Positions 1 to 8,733 are shown, counted from the stretch's first letter. The stretch: 64,000 nucleotides of DNA from Agromyces tardus (GCF_003710805.1 NZ_RHHB01000014.1:1-64000), one strand, 5' to 3'. Numbers and translations are program-made. Notes: generated by a model from the letters alone, not told the origin.

Positions 1-1
1 G

Positions 2-742
2 CGCGCCCGCTGGCCCGGCGCCCGGGCCGCCCGCGCGCTCTGGGTGGCGGGCACCCGGCCGTGGCGCGCCGCGGAGGTCGTCGCCGGGCTCCCACGCGCC
101 GAACAGGTGCTCGTGGTCGGCGTGCCCGCGGTGCTGATCGCCGCGAGCCGCGGCATCCAGACCTGGTTCCTCGCGCCCTCGCACCTCGTGGTCACGCTCG
201 GCGCCTGGCTCGTGTTCGTGCTCGTGCTGCTGCTCGTGCTGCGGAGGCGATCCGCGTGGCCGGTGCTCGCCGCGCTCGGCGGAGCCGCGAGCCTCCGGGT
301 CGCCCTGCTGCTCGTCGTGCTCGCGCCCACCGGCCCGGGCGGATACTGGTTCGACTTCTGGACGAACCCGCTCGCGCGCTCGGCCTACATCACGATCGCG
401 TTCGCGGCGTTCGGCTGGGTGATCGTGGCGGGCGCCTGGGCCCTCGCGATCGAGCTCGGCGCGCGACGGGCGCTGGGCGGGGTCGTCGCAGCGGTCGGGG
501 CGGTGCTCGCGGTGTTCGGTGCGCTCATCGGTGCGATCGGAGTCGAGGCGGCACTCACGGCGTGGAACGACGAGATGGGCCTGCTGCCGTGGGGACTCTC
601 GCGGATCCTCGGCATCACCGTGTACCTCGACATCCCCGTCGACACGGCGTGGGTCGCCGCGGCCGCGGGCGCCGTGCTGGTCGTCGTCGGGATGCTGCTC
701 GCGCTGCCCGGGCGGCGCCGACGCGCGGTCGCGACGACCTGA
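2..742 (+). CDS. Multi-pass membrane protein, 5' end probably beyond the window
   Basis: The reading frame is open to the left edge. The first GTG in it (base 44) has no Shine-Dalgarno sequence, so the true start is probably outside the window. The product has about six hydrophobic segments, separated by short Arg-rich turns and a polar Trp-rich stretch (GGYWFDFWTNP), and it ends in an Arg-rich tail. I recognise no family motif. The loops carry no obvious catalytic residues, so a structural or transport-accessory membrane role is all that can be said. It is followed by a convergent gene on the other strand. Confidence 0.6.
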   Translation, partial: RARWPGARAARALWVAGTRPWRAAEVVAGLPRAEQVLVVGVPAVLIAASRGIQTWFLAPSHLVVTLGAWLVFVLVLLLVLRRRSAWPVLAALGGAASLRVALLLVVLAPTGPGGYWFDFWTNPLARSAYITIAFAAFGWVIVAGAWALAIELGARRALGGVVAAVGAVLAVFGALIGAIGVEAALTAWNDEMGLLPWGLSRILGITVYLDIPVDTAWVAAAAGAVLVVVGMLLALPGRRRRAVATT

Positions 743-845
743 GCGACCGCTGCGCTCGCCGGGGCAGCCGTCGGGCGCGCAGCGAGGCGGCATCCGTCCA
801 TCGTGGGGTGGGCGGATGCCGCGGTCTCGCGTGGCGACTCGGTCG

Positions 846-1253
846 TCAGACCCTGGCGGCCTTGAGTTCCCTGCCGTGCACCGTGAGGGCGTAGATCACG
901 AGGATGTCGAGCGTGATCACGATGATCGACCACCACGGCTGCAGCGGGAGCACCATGAGCTGGCTGAGGCCGTTGAAGGCCGCCAGCACGATCGCGACGA
1001 CCCGTGCCCACGTCGCGCCGCTGAACAGCGCGATGCCGACGAGGATCAGCACGGCGCCGAAGATGACGTGCCACCATCCCCAGCCCTGGACGTCGAAGAC
1101 GACCAGCTGGCTGTCGGTGACGACGAAGTAGGAGCTGCCGGGCTGGAAGATCGCGATGAACCCGTAGATGAGGTCGATCGCGCCGGCGATGATCAGCAGG
1201 ATGCCGGCGAACCAGCCCCACCCGACCCAACCGGTGACCTGCGTGTCACTCAT
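846..1253 (-). CDS. DUF7144-type small membrane protein
   Basis: A 135-residue protein with four predicted membrane helices. Trp-rich repeats (GWVGWGWF near the N-terminus and VQGWGWWHVIFG in the middle) are typical of the actinobacterial DUF7144 membrane family. The function of that family is unknown. The start ATG is chosen because AAAGAG lies just upstream on the minus strand. An upstream extension of the frame lacks membrane character and has no ribosome site. It faces the preceding membrane gene tail to tail. Confidence 0.75.
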   Translation of the reverse strand: MSDTQVTGWVGWGWFAGILLIIAGAIDLIYGFIAIFQPGSSYFVVTDSQLVVFDVQGWGWWHVIFGAVLILVGIALFSGATWARVVAIVLAAFNGLSQLMVLPLQPWWSIIVITLDILVIYALTVHGRELKAARV

Positions 1254-1395
1254 GTCAACACTCTTTCGCTCGATGCTGCGCCGGGCGCCCCTCGCGCCGG
1301 CGGTGGTGCTGTGCGTCAAGCTATCGCCGCCGCCGAGCGGGTGCGCGGGCCATTGGTCCCGCCCGGATGCCGCACCGGTCGGCGACACTGGCGTC

Positions 1396-1788
1396 ATGAC
1401 CGATCCCGTGCCGCCGTACTCGGGGATCGAGGGGCTGTGGAACGCGGACCCGATCGAGCTGGCAACGATGCTCTTCCGGCAGGTCTTCGCGCCCCGCTAC
1501 GCCGAGGTGCTGCCGCGTCGGGGAGTCGGCTCGCTCGAGGAGGACCTCGCGGCGCTCGCCGGCATCCAGCTGCCGTCGATGCGGATGTACGGCACGCCGC
1601 CCGGCTCGACGCTCCTGCAGCTCGGGCTGGAGTGCGTGCTCATCTGGGAGCGCGCGGGCATCGCGGCACGCGAGTCGCACGGCACGAACCTCAACGTCGA
1701 GCACCAGGTGATCATGCTGCGCATGGGCACGACGGTGCTGCAGTCGGCCGACCCCGAGGCGACGGTACGCCGGCTCCTCGGTCGCTGA
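1396..1788 (+). CDS. Small conserved hypothetical protein
   Basis: A 130-residue soluble protein with no signal peptide or membrane helix. It begins MTDPVPPYSGIEGLW and has a compact alpha/beta-like composition. No catalytic signature is recognised. The ATG is preferred over upstream in-frame starts because the upstream stretch is composed like intergenic DNA and overlaps the divergent DUF7144 promoter. A GGATGC-type palindrome follows the stop and may terminate it. It lies directly upstream of the tRNA-Trp/secE promoter but is not obviously linked to it. Confidence 0.55.
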   Translation: MTDPVPPYSGIEGLWNADPIELATMLFRQVFAPRYAEVLPRRGVGSLEEDLAALAGIQLPSMRMYGTPPGSTLLQLGLECVLIWERAGIAARESHGTNLNVEHQVIMLRMGTTVLQSADPEATVRRLLGR

Positions 1789-1795
1789 GACCGTC

Positions 1796-1816
1796 GGGCG
1801 GATGCCGCATCCGCCC
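1796..1816. terminator. GGATGC-type palindrome after the hypothetical gene
   Basis: Ten-base arms GGGCGGATGC and GCATCCGCCC are separated by one base and follow the stop codon by 8 bases. There is no T-run. It belongs to the GCGGATGCCGC motif family seen throughout the window and may act as a terminator. Confidence 0.45.
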
Positions 1817-1820
1817 GGGT

Positions 1821-1849
1821 TTGGCTCACCCTCCGGCGTCGCATACACT
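1821..1849 (+). promoter_or_regulatory. Sigma-70-type promoter for tRNA-Trp/secE/nusG
   Basis: TTGGCT (1821-1826) and TACACT (1844-1849) are separated by exactly 17 bases and match the -35/-10 consensus well. Transcription would start near 1856, about 110 bases before the tRNA. No gene lies between this promoter and the tRNA. Confidence 0.6.
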
Positions 1850-1967
1850 TGGTGAGGTTGTTGAAGTCAGCCAAGATTCCCTGCGCCTGTTTTCGGGTCT
1901 GAACGCCTGAACGGAGCGCGCAGGGGGCGGGCTTCGACCCCGTGGAACACGGTTCGCCGGGTTCCAT

Positions 1968-2040
1968 AGGGCGGTGGCTCAATTGGTAGAGCAGCGGTCT
2001 CCAAAACCGCAGGTTGCAGGTTCGAGTCCTGTCCGCCCTG
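1968..2040 (+). tRNA. tRNA-Trp (anticodon CCA)
   Basis: A 73-base cloverleaf. The acceptor stem AGGGCGG pairs with CCGCCCT. The anticodon stem GCGGT/ACCGC carries a CTCCAAA loop with anticodon CCA at 2001-2003, and the T-arm contains GGTTCGAGTCC. The 3' CCA is not encoded. A tRNA-Trp directly before secE-nusG is the usual arrangement in many Actinobacteria, and the two are probably cotranscribed. Confidence 0.95.
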
Positions 2041-2080
2041 CGAGCCGGCAGCGAATGCCGGCCCATGAAAGGTGTACGAG

Positions 2081-2356
2081 GTGGCTCGGAAAGTACTCGA
2101 CGAACCCAGCGAGGACGTCGTCGCCAACGCGAGGCGCGACAGCGCTGCGCGTCGGAACCCCTTCGCTCGGATCGCCCTGTTCATCCGGCAGGTCATCGCC
2201 GAGCTGAAGAAGGTCGTCACTCCGACGCGCAAGGAGCTGTTCAGCTTCACGGGCGTGGTGCTGGTCTTCGTGATCATCATGATGGCCATCGTCTGGACCC
2301 TCGACCAGTTGTTCGCAACGCTGGCGATCTGGGTGTTCGGACAGCCGGGGGTCTGA
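2081..2356 (+). CDS. secE: Preprotein translocase subunit SecE
   Basis: A 91-residue protein of the SecYEG channel in the cytoplasmic membrane. It has a basic N-terminal region, the conserved amphipathic segment (VIAELKKVVTPTRKEL) and one C-terminal membrane helix rich in Val, Ile and Met. This is the single-helix SecE form normal for Actinobacteria. The GTG at 2081 is chosen because GAAAGG lies 8 bases upstream. An in-frame GTG at 2072 overlaps that ribosome site. It sits between tRNA-Trp and nusG, the classic order. Confidence 0.93.
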   Translation: MARKVLDEPSEDVVANARRDSAARRNPFARIALFIRQVIAELKKVVTPTRKELFSFTGVVLVFVIIMMAIVWTLDQLFATLAIWVFGQPGV

Positions 2357-2418
2357 TCGGGCCATCGTCCCGATACCCGCCGCGACGAATCGGCGCGGCA
2401 GAAGAGAAGGATTGAGAA

Positions 2419-3348
2419 GTGTCGAAGATCGAACGTGACGACGCCGACTGGGCGACCGCTGCAGAGCTGTCGTCCGAGGAGGACGAGGCGCAGGAGGGCA
2501 ACGCGCTCGAGCACGACGAGCTGTCGTCGGCTCCCGCCGAGCACGGCGCCATGCACGTCGTCGACGACGAGGGCAACGACATCGACCTCGATGCCGTCCT
2601 CGACGCCATCGCCGAGGCGAGCGACCCCGAGGCCGACGCGATCGTCGACGACGCCCTCGAGATCGACTCCGTCGAGGAGGCCGACGCGGCCCTCGAGGCC
2701 GTGACCGAGGAGGAGGAGGAGGCGGAGCACGACCCCTACGAGTCGTTCCGCAGCGAGCTCCGGTTCCTCCCCGGCAAGTGGTACGTCATCCACTCCTATG
2801 CGGGCTTCGAGCGCCGCGTGAAGGCGAACATCGAGCAGCGCCGTGAGTCGATGGCCATGGCCGACTACATCTTCCAGGTCGAGGTTCCGATGGAAGACGT
2901 CGTCGAGATCAAGAACGGCCAGCGCAAGATGGTCACCCGCGTGCGCATCCCCGGCTACGTGCTCGTGCGCATGGACCTCAACGAGGAGAGCTGGTCGGTC
3001 ATCCGCCACACTCCGGGTGTCACCGGCTTCGTCGGCAACGCGCACAACCCGACCCCCCTCCGCTTCGAGGAGGCCTTCGGCATGCTGAAGAGCCTCGTCG
3101 AGATCAAGGACGTCGCTCCCGCCAAGGGCGCGAAGGCCGGCGCCGCCACCGGTGCCGCCCGCCAGATCCCCGCCGAGGTCGACTTCGAGATCGGCGAGAC
3201 CATCACGATCAAGGACGGCTCGTTCGCGGGCCTGCCCGGCACGATCAGCGAGATCAAGCCCGAGAGCGGCAAGCTCACCGTGCTCGTCTCGCTCTTCGAG
3301 CGCGAGACCCCGGTCGAGCTCAGCTTCGACCAGGTCACCAAGCTCTAG
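2419..3348 (+). CDS. nusG: Transcription termination/antitermination factor NusG
   Basis: A 309-residue NusG. Residues 1 to about 118 form a very acidic, low-complexity extension with runs of Asp and Glu. The NGN domain starts near residue 120 ([19 protein letters not shown]), and the C-terminal KOW domain contains [16 protein letters not shown]. NusG binds RNA polymerase and couples transcription to ribosomes and Rho. The acidic extension is usual in Actinobacteria but long compared with the roughly 180-residue NusG of other phyla. The start GTG follows AGAAGG. It is cotranscribed with secE and probably also feeds rplK/rplA. Confidence 0.95.
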   Translation: MSKIERDDADWATAAELSSEEDEAQEGNALEHDELSSAPAEHGAMHVVDDEGNDIDLDAVLDAIAEASDPEADAIVDDALEIDSVEEADAALEAVTEEEEEAEHDPYESFRSELRFLPGKWYVIHSYAGFERRVKANIEQRRESMAMADYIFQVEVPMEDVVEIKNGQRKMVTRVRIPGYVLVRMDLNEESWSVIRHTPGVTGFVGNAHNPTPLRFEEAFGMLKSLVEIKDVAPAKGAKAGAATGAARQIPAEVDFEIGETITIKDGSFAGLPGTISEIKPESGKLTVLVSLFERETPVELSFDQVTKL

Positions 3349-3363
3349 ACCTCCCAGACAGGG

Positions 3364-3402
3364 CGCAGCAACCCTCCGGTACCATCGGAGGGTTGTGCTG
3401 CG
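3364..3402 (+). promoter_or_regulatory. Stable hairpin between nusG and rplK (terminator or L11-operon attenuator)
   Basis: The arms CGCAGCA+ACCCTCCG and CGGAGGGT+TGCTGCG form a 15-bp stem interrupted only by a two-base bulge, with a seven-base loop. It starts 15 bases after the nusG stop and about 85 bases before rplK. No T-run follows. It could be a partial terminator, an RNA processing site or part of the rplK leader. Confidence 0.5.
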
Positions 3403-3487
3403 TCAGCACAGACCACCGCCTCCCGGAACCGCCGGGTATGCGGGAGAGTGCCCCGGCACGGGGCGTTCGAACAGAAAGAGAGAAATC

Positions 3488-3916
3488 ATGGCACCGAAGA
3501 AGAAGGTCACGGGTCTGATCAAGCTTCAGATCAAGGCCGGCGCCGCCAACCCCGCACCGCCCATCGGTCCGGCGCTGGGTCAGCACGGCGTCAACATCAT
3601 GGAGTTCTGCAAGGCGTACAACGCGCAGACGGAGTCGCAGCGCGGCAACGTGATCCCCGTCGAGATCACCGTCTACGAGGACCGCTCGTTCACCTTCATC
3701 CTGAAGACCCCGCCCGCCGCGGAGCTCATCAAGAAGGCCGCCGGCGTCGCCAAGGGCTCGGGCGTCCCGCACACCACCAAGGTCGGCAAGCTGACCCAGG
3801 CGCAGGTGCGCGAGATCGCCGAGGCGAAGATGGTCGACCTCAACGCGAACGACCTCGACGCCGCCTCGAAGATCATCGCGGGCACCGCCCGTTCGATGGG
3901 CATCACGGTCGAGTAA
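3488..3916 (+). CDS. rplK: 50S ribosomal protein L11
   Basis: A 142-residue protein of normal L11 length. The N-terminal domain has the conserved Pro-rich linker ([20 protein letters not shown]). The C-terminal RNA-binding domain shows [18 protein letters not shown] and ends ARSMGITVE. It binds the GTPase-associated centre of 23S rRNA, helps factor binding and is needed for RelA activation. The ATG follows an AGAAAGAGAG ribosome site. It is the third protein gene of the secE-nusG-rplK-rplA cluster. Confidence 0.97.
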   Translation: MAPKKKVTGLIKLQIKAGAANPAPPIGPALGQHGVNIMEFCKAYNAQTESQRGNVIPVEITVYEDRSFTFILKTPPAAELIKKAAGVAKGSGVPHTTKVGKLTQAQVREIAEAKMVDLNANDLDAASKIIAGTARSMGITVE

Positions 3917-3937
3917 TCGCCTCGGGTCCACTTCCGT

Positions 3938-4010
3938 CGGTCGAGGAGCGCGAAGCGCGTATCGAGACCTGCCGGATCGAGGCTCCGAGCGGATGCCGCG
4001 GCATCCGCTC
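3938..4010. repeat. Single hairpin-element arm plus GGATGC palindrome between rplK and rplA
   Basis: Bases 3938-3969 are one left arm of the dispersed CGGTCGAG...TATCGAGACC element. Bases 3987-4010 are a perfect 24-bp palindrome centred on GGATGCCGCGGCATCC. Both lie in the 163-bp gap between two co-transcribed ribosomal genes, where they could fold in the mRNA and modulate rplA. Confidence 0.7.
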
Positions 4011-4079
4011 ACCACAGAACTCTCATTCGTGGCAGCGCCCGCCAGGCGCGATGACCACACTCTCGCAAGGAGAACCAAC

Positions 4080-4769
4080 ATGGCACAGAAGTCCAAGGCC
4101 TACCGGGCCGCGGCCGAGAAGATCGAGGCCGGCAAGTACTACACCCCGAGCGAGGCCGTCGCCCTCGCCAGGGAGACCGGATCGGCGAAGTTCGACTCGA
4201 CCGTCGAGGTCGCGCTGAAGCTCGGCGTCGACCCCCGCAAGGCGGACCAGATGGTGCGCGGCACCGTCATCCTCCCGCACGGCACCGGCAAGACCGCCCG
4301 CGTCATCGTGTTCGCGACCGGCCCCGCGGCCGAGGCCGCGATCGCAGCGGGCGCCGACGAGGTCGGCGGCGCCGAGCTCATCGAGAAGGTCGCCGGCGGC
4401 TACACCGCGTTCGACTCGGCGGTCTCGACCCCCGAGCTCATGGGCCAGGTCGGCCGCCTCGGCAAGGTGCTCGGCCCCCGCGGCCTCATGCCGAACCCGA
4501 AGACCGGCACCGTGACCCCCGACGTCGCGAAGGCCGTCTCGGAGATCAAGGGCGGCAAGATCGAGTTCCGCGTAGACAAGCACGCCAACGTGCACTTCGT
4601 CGTCGGCAAGGCCTCGTTCACGCAGGACCAGCTCGAGGAGAACGCCAAGGCCGCCCTCGAAGAGGTCGTGCGTCTCAAGCCGTCGAGCGCCAAGGGCCGC
4701 TACATCCAGAAGGGCGCCGTGTCGACCACGTTCGGCCCCGGCATCCCGCTGGACGTCAACGCCATCTAG
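4080..4769 (+). CDS. rplA: 50S ribosomal protein L1
   Basis: A 229-residue L1 of typical length. Signature stretches are [20 protein letters not shown], the conserved [19 protein letters not shown] loop and the C-terminal [17 protein letters not shown]. It forms the L1 stalk of the 50S subunit and in many bacteria represses its own operon by binding mRNA. The ATG follows AAGGAG 7 bases upstream. A strong terminator follows. Confidence 0.97.
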   Translation: MAQKSKAYRAAAEKIEAGKYYTPSEAVALARETGSAKFDSTVEVALKLGVDPRKADQMVRGTVILPHGTGKTARVIVFATGPAAEAAIAAGADEVGGAELIEKVAGGYTAFDSAVSTPELMGQVGRLGKVLGPRGLMPNPKTGTVTPDVAKAVSEIKGGKIEFRVDKHANVHFVVGKASFTQDQLEENAKAALEEVVRLKPSSAKGRYIQKGAVSTTFGPGIPLDVNAI

Positions 4770-4811
4770 TACCGCTGGTCGAGGCGCGCCGACGGCGCGA
4801 CTCGAGACCAC

Positions 4812-4845
4812 GAAGGGGCCCGCCGGTTCGCCGGCGGGCCCCTTC
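4812..4845 (+). terminator. Strong terminator hairpin after rplA
   Basis: Fifteen-base perfect arms (GAAGGGGCCCGCCGG and its complement) close a TTCG tetraloop. The terminal stem partly replaces a U-run, as is common in high-GC actinobacteria. A degenerate hairpin-element arm (4775-4809) precedes it. Confidence 0.85.
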
Positions 4846-5000
4846 GTCATGCCCGCGGTGAAGTGCCGGCCACTCCCGCGCGCCGGGAGCGGGAGTTCAC
4901 GCCCACGTCACCGCCCGCACACCTGCGGGCAAGCAGACCACCTCCCGCCGCTCGTAGCGTTCGAGTCGACCACGCAACACGCGATTCGAAGGAGTTCTCC

Positions 5001-6236
5001 GTGCGTACGCAGATCATCGCCGGCGCCGTCGGCGCCACCGCGCTGCTGGGCCTCGGCACCGCGGCCCACGCCGCGACCGGCCCGATCGATTTCGAGCCGA
5101 TCGCGGGCTCGGCCTACGGCCAGGCATCCGCCGACTGGGACGAGCCCTACCTCGTGCCCGAGGGCTACACCCAGACCCTCGTGAAGGACGAGTCGGTGCT
5201 CGACGTCTACCCCGGCACCGCCGACCTCCACGACATGAACACGCAGAACGAGACCGGCTACCAGGCGGGCCGCTACCTCTACAACACGTACGAGGTCGGC
5301 TCGAACGGCGCCCTGGCCGTGACCGACCTGCAGACCGGCGAGGCCGAGGTCATCGCGCGCGACGCCGACTTCGGGTTCGAATGGAACCGTCTCGACGGCA
5401 TCCGCTGGACGCCGTGGGGCACCCTCCTCTTCGACGAGGAGACCGCCGGCGGCCACGTCTACGAGGCGTTCTTCGCGAAGAACGACCCGACGACGATCGT
5501 CGACGTCGAGGAGCGCTCGGAGATCGGCATCCTGCGCCACGAGGGCATCGACGTGGGCGCCGACGGCTCGGTCTACGTGATCGACGAGCTCAACGGCGGG
5601 TCGATCTACCGCTTCGTGCCGACGGTGCGCGGCGACCTCTCGGCCGGGCAGCTCTACGCCCTCAAGCTGACCGGGCTCGGCGACGCCGAGCAGCTGTGGA
5701 ACTCGTCGACCTTCGGCCAGAAGGTCGGCGCGTTCGAGTGGGTCGCGCTCGACCAGTCGGCGGTCTCGGTCGACGCGGATGCCGCGGCCAACGCCGTGCA
5801 CGCCACCGAGTTCGGCCGCCCGGAGGACGTCGAGATCATCGGCCGCACGCTCTACGTGGCGAACACCTCCGAGGACCGCGTCATCGCGATCGACCTCGCC
5901 AAGCAGACGGTCGCGACCTTCGTGCAAGCGGGCGTCAACGTTCCCGTCGAGGTGAAGAACGTGACGACGGGCTTCAACAACCCGGACAACCTCGCCGAGG
6001 GCCCCGACGGCGCGCTCTGGATCGTGGAGGACAACGATTTCTCCGACATCTACCGCGCGAGCAAGGACCTCGACAGGGACGGCGCCGCCGACTCCGTCGA
6101 GCTCTTCGGATCGCTGAAGGACGAGGGCGCCGAGACCACGGGCATCTATTTCGGCCAGGACCCGAAGGTGATGTTCGTCTCGGTGCAGCACCCCGACAAG
6201 CCGCTGGCCGACGGCATCTGGGCGATCAGCAAGTAG
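5001..6236 (+). CDS. PhoX-family (DUF839) secreted protein, copy 1
   Basis: A 411-residue exported protein. A Sec-type signal peptide (hydrophobic core then GTAAHA/AT) is followed by a PhoX/DUF839 beta-propeller-like domain. Recognisable stretches are RYLYNTYEVG, LDGIRWTPWGTLLFDEET, LRHEGIDVGADG, FGRPEDVEI and DNLAEGPDGALWIVEDN, rich in the Asp/Glu ligands expected of Ca-dependent phosphatases. PhoX enzymes are Ca/Fe-dependent alkaline phosphatases, but activity here is inferred from family only. The GTG at 5001 follows AAGGAG by 6 bases; the upstream in-frame ATG lacks a signal peptide. A close paralogue follows. Confidence 0.85.
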   Translation: MRTQIIAGAVGATALLGLGTAAHAATGPIDFEPIAGSAYGQASADWDEPYLVPEGYTQTLVKDESVLDVYPGTADLHDMNTQNETGYQAGRYLYNTYEVGSNGALAVTDLQTGEAEVIARDADFGFEWNRLDGIRWTPWGTLLFDEETAGGHVYEAFFAKNDPTTIVDVEERSEIGILRHEGIDVGADGSVYVIDELNGGSIYRFVPTVRGDLSAGQLYALKLTGLGDAEQLWNSSTFGQKVGAFEWVALDQSAVSVDADAAANAVHATEFGRPEDVEIIGRTLYVANTSEDRVIAIDLAKQTVATFVQAGVNVPVEVKNVTTGFNNPDNLAEGPDGALWIVEDNDFSDIYRASKDLDRDGAADSVELFGSLKDEGAETTGIYFGQDPKVMFVSVQHPDKPLADGIWAISK

Positions 6237-6275
6237 TACGGGTCGAGGAGCGCCGCGGGCGCGACTCGAGACCGA

Positions 6276-6307
6276 GAGGGGCCCGCCGGTTCGCCGGTGG
6301 GCCCCTC
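6276..6307 (+). terminator. Terminator hairpin after PhoX copy 1
   Basis: Fourteen-base arms GAGGGGCCCGCCGG / CCGGTGGGCCCCTC close a TTCG loop with one G-T pair. It is almost the same hairpin as the one after rplA. A degenerate hairpin-element arm (6240-6273) lies just before it. Confidence 0.8.
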
Positions 6308-6406
6308 GTCCCGAGGCAGCGACCTCACCGGGTGGAGACTGTGAGGGGGAGCCGACCGTCGACCGGCGGGTGGCCCACGCCGCGGCATCCGACGGGAGGC
6401 GTGCTC

Positions 6407-7711
6407 ATGCGCAGGCGCACCTTCGTCGCCCTCGTGGTCTCCGCGGCAGCGGTCGGCGTCATCACCGTCGTCGGCGCGGCCGGCGTCCGCGCGTTCATGG
6501 GGCGAGAGGACCCCACCGCCGCGACCACGGCTCCGCCGCGGGCCGTGTCGGCACCCGGCTTCGAGCCCCTTGCCGCGTCGGCCTACGAGCAGGAATCCCA
6601 GGACTGGGACGTGCCCTACCTCCTGCCCGACGGATACATCCAGACTCTGGTCTCCGACGAGACCACGCTCGACGTGTACCCGGGCGCGCCCGACCTCCAC
6701 GACATGAACGCGCTGAACGAGTCGGGAGTCGACGCGGGCCGCTACCTCTACAACACCTACGAGGTGGCCACCCACTCCGTGCTCGGTGCGACCGACCTGC
6801 GTACCGGGGCATCGAAGGTCATCGCCGACGGTGCCGACTGGGGCTTCGACTGGCGGCATCTCGACGGCATCCGCTGGACGCCGTGGGGCACCCTCCTGTT
6901 CGACGAGGAGACGCCCGGCGGCCACGTCTACGAGGCTGTCCTCGCCGACGGCGACCCCTCGACCATCGTCGACGTGCGCGAGCGTCCGCAGGTCGGCGCC
7001 CTGCGCCACGAGGGCATCGACGTGGGCGCCGACGGCGCCGTCTACGTGGTCGACGAGCGCGACGGCGGGTCCATCTTCCGCTTCGTGCCCGACGTGCCCG
7101 GTGACCTCTCCGCCGGCACCCTCTCCGCCCTCCGGCTCACCGCGCTGGACGACGCCGCGCAGGCCTGGGACCCGGACGCCATCGACCGGAAGGTCGGCGC
7201 GTTCGAGTGGGTGGCGCTCGACCGGGCCGCGGTCGCGTCCGACGCGGATGCCGCCGCGAACTCGGTCGCGGCCACCGAGTTCGGTCGCCCCGAGGACGTG
7301 GAGATCATCGGCGAGACGCTCTACGTCGCGAACACCTCCGAGGATCGCGTGATCGCGATCGACCTCGCCGAGCGCACCGTCTCGGGCTTCGTGGAGGCCG
7401 GCGTCAACGTGCCGGTGGAGGAGGAGGGGGTCGTGACGGGACTGCGGTTCCCCGACAACCTCGCGGAGGGACCCGACGGCGCACTCTGGATCGTCGAGGA
7501 CAACGCGTTCTCGGACATCTACCGAGCGGCCCCCGACCGCGACGGCGACGGGCGCGCCGACCGGGTCGATCTCTTCGGCTCGCTCGTCGACCAGGGCGCC
7601 GAGAGCACCGGCATCACCTTCGGTACGGACCCGATGGTCGTCTACGTGTCCGTGCAGCACCCCGACAAGCCGTTGGCCGACGGGATCTGGGCGATCACCC
7701 CTCGTCGGTGA
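6407..7711 (+). CDS. PhoX-family (DUF839) secreted protein, copy 2
   Basis: A 434-residue paralogue of the preceding gene, collinear over the whole mature domain (LDGIRWTPWGTLLFDEET, LRHEGIDVGADG, FGRPEDVEIIG and SVQHPDKPLADGIWAI occur in both). The leader differs. MRRRTFVAL resembles a twin-arginine signal and is followed by a hydrophobic core and a Thr/Pro linker, so this copy may leave the cell folded by the Tat route as classical PhoX does, or remain membrane anchored. ATG is chosen because GGGAGG lies 7 bases upstream. Its 3' end overlaps the convergent DUF2188 gene by 17 bases. Confidence 0.85.
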   Translation: MRRRTFVALVVSAAAVGVITVVGAAGVRAFMGREDPTAATTAPPRAVSAPGFEPLAASAYEQESQDWDVPYLLPDGYIQTLVSDETTLDVYPGAPDLHDMNALNESGVDAGRYLYNTYEVATHSVLGATDLRTGASKVIADGADWGFDWRHLDGIRWTPWGTLLFDEETPGGHVYEAVLADGDPSTIVDVRERPQVGALRHEGIDVGADGAVYVVDERDGGSIFRFVPDVPGDLSAGTLSALRLTALDDAAQAWDPDAIDRKVGAFEWVALDRAAVASDADAAANSVAATEFGRPEDVEIIGETLYVANTSEDRVIAIDLAERTVSGFVEAGVNVPVEEEGVVTGLRFPDNLAEGPDGALWIVEDNAFSDIYRAAPDRDGDGRADRVDLFGSLVDQGAESTGITFGTDPMVVYVSVQHPDKPLADGIWAITPRR

Positions 7712-7892
7712 TGACGCCGGTCTCCTCGCTCTCGACGATGAAGTGCTCGGAGCCGAGCACCGCCGCGAGCTCCCTGCCCGCGTCGATCGCCTCCTCCCTC
7801 GACCGGAAGCTCTGCGAGAGCTCCTCGCCGCCGATCACGCGGTTGACCCACTGGCCCCGCTTCGAGAGCGTCTCGACGTCTCCGTCGTGCAT
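7695..7892 (-). CDS. Small DUF2188-like protein
   Basis: A 65-residue soluble protein with the RSREEAIDAGRELA helix typical of short DUF2188-type proteins, which have an N-terminal strand pair and a central helix. The molecular function is unknown. The ATG at 7892 follows GGAGGACC, a good ribosome site; an upstream ATG would include that site in the coding region. The stop lies inside the end of the convergent PhoX gene. Confidence 0.65.
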   Translation of the reverse strand: MHDGDVETLSKRGQWVNRVIGGEELSQSFRSREEAIDAGRELAAVLGSEHFIVESEETGVITDEG

Positions 7893-8021
7893 GGCCGGTC
7901 CTCCCTCCACCGCGTGCGCGGGGACGCGCGCGCGGTGCCACGAGTCAACCAGTTCGCGCCGCCCGCGGGAAGGCGTCGGCGGACGCCGGCGATCGGGTGG
8001 ACGCCGCGTCGCGGCATCCGC

Positions 8022-8291
8022 TCAACCCGTGACGTGGAAGCCGCGCTCGCCCGTGGGCGGCACCTCGGTCGTGCTGATCGAGGTGACGTTCGCGCCCGGC
8101 GGCCCCTCGTCGAGCCAGCCGAGCATCGCGTCGACGGCGGCCTCGTCGCCCTCGATCTCGGCCTCCACCGCTCCGTCGACGCGGTTGCGGATCCAGCCCG
8201 AGACGCCGAGGCGCTGCGCCTCGGCCCGCGCGTAGTAGCGGAAGCCGACGGCCTGCACGAGGCCGTGCACCGTCACATGCGTCCGGATCAT
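8022..8291 (-). CDS. acyP: Acylphosphatase
   Basis: An 89-residue acylphosphatase, the standard length. It has the phosphate-binding VHGLVQAVGFRYYAR segment with the catalytic Arg and, 18 residues on, GWIRN with the catalytic Asn. The enzyme hydrolyses acyl phosphates such as acetyl phosphate and 1,3-bisphosphoglycerate. The usual VQGVGF is VQAVGF here, a minor variation. AGGTGAGGGGG upstream of the ATG supports the start. It is divergent from the DUF1801 gene. Confidence 0.9.
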   Translation of the reverse strand: MIRTHVTVHGLVQAVGFRYYARAEAQRLGVSGWIRNRVDGAVEAEIEGDEAAVDAMLGWLDEGPPGANVTSISTTEVPPTGERGFHVTG

Positions 8292-8376
8292 GAGACCCCC
8301 TCACCTCGAGGGTAGGACCTCGAGGGCCCCCGCGCACGGATGCCGCGGCGCGCCGCCCGCGCGTAGCATGGCGCCC

Positions 8377-8733
8377 ATGGGGGAGATGACGGACTACATC
8401 GCGGGTCTCGACGAGCCCGACCGCTCCGCGATGGCGGAGGTGCACCGCGCGGCGCTCACGCTCGTGCCCGACGCCGTCGAGGGCGTGAGCTACGGGATGC
8501 CGGCGCTGCGCTATCGCGAGCGGCCATTGCTCTCGGTCATGCAGGCGAAGGGGCACATCGGGCTCTACCCCTTCAGCCCCGCCGTGGTCGCTGCGGTGTC
8601 CGACGAGCTCGGGGGCTACTCGTTCTCGAAGGGCACGATCCGCTTCACGGCCGACCACCCGCTGCCCGACGGGCTCGTCGACCGCATCGTGGCGCTGCGC
8701 CGCGACGAGATCGACGCGGCATCCGACCGGTGA
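8377..8733 (+). CDS. DUF1801 / YdhG-like protein
   Basis: A 118-residue protein with the DUF1801 pattern: MTDYIAGLDEPDR at the N-terminus, then VSYGMPALRYRERPLLSV, GHIGLYPFS and KGTIRFTADHPLP. Members are small cytosolic proteins sometimes called iron-chaperone or frataxin-like, without firm biochemical proof. Three in-frame ATGs (8368, 8377, 8386) are possible and none has a well-spaced ribosome site. The stop overlaps the start of the glutaminase gene (GTGA), suggesting translational coupling. Confidence 0.7.
   Translation: MGEMTDYIAGLDEPDRSAMAEVHRAALTLVPDAVEGVSYGMPALRYRERPLLSVMQAKGHIGLYPFSPAVVAAVSDELGGYSFSKGTIRFTADHPLPDGLVDRIVALRRDEIDAASDR

Noticed and set aside
5381-6406. Upstream extension of the second PhoX gene
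   Set aside because: This part of the frame is an Arg-rich shadow of the first PhoX gene; ATG 6407 has a ribosome site and a signal peptide.
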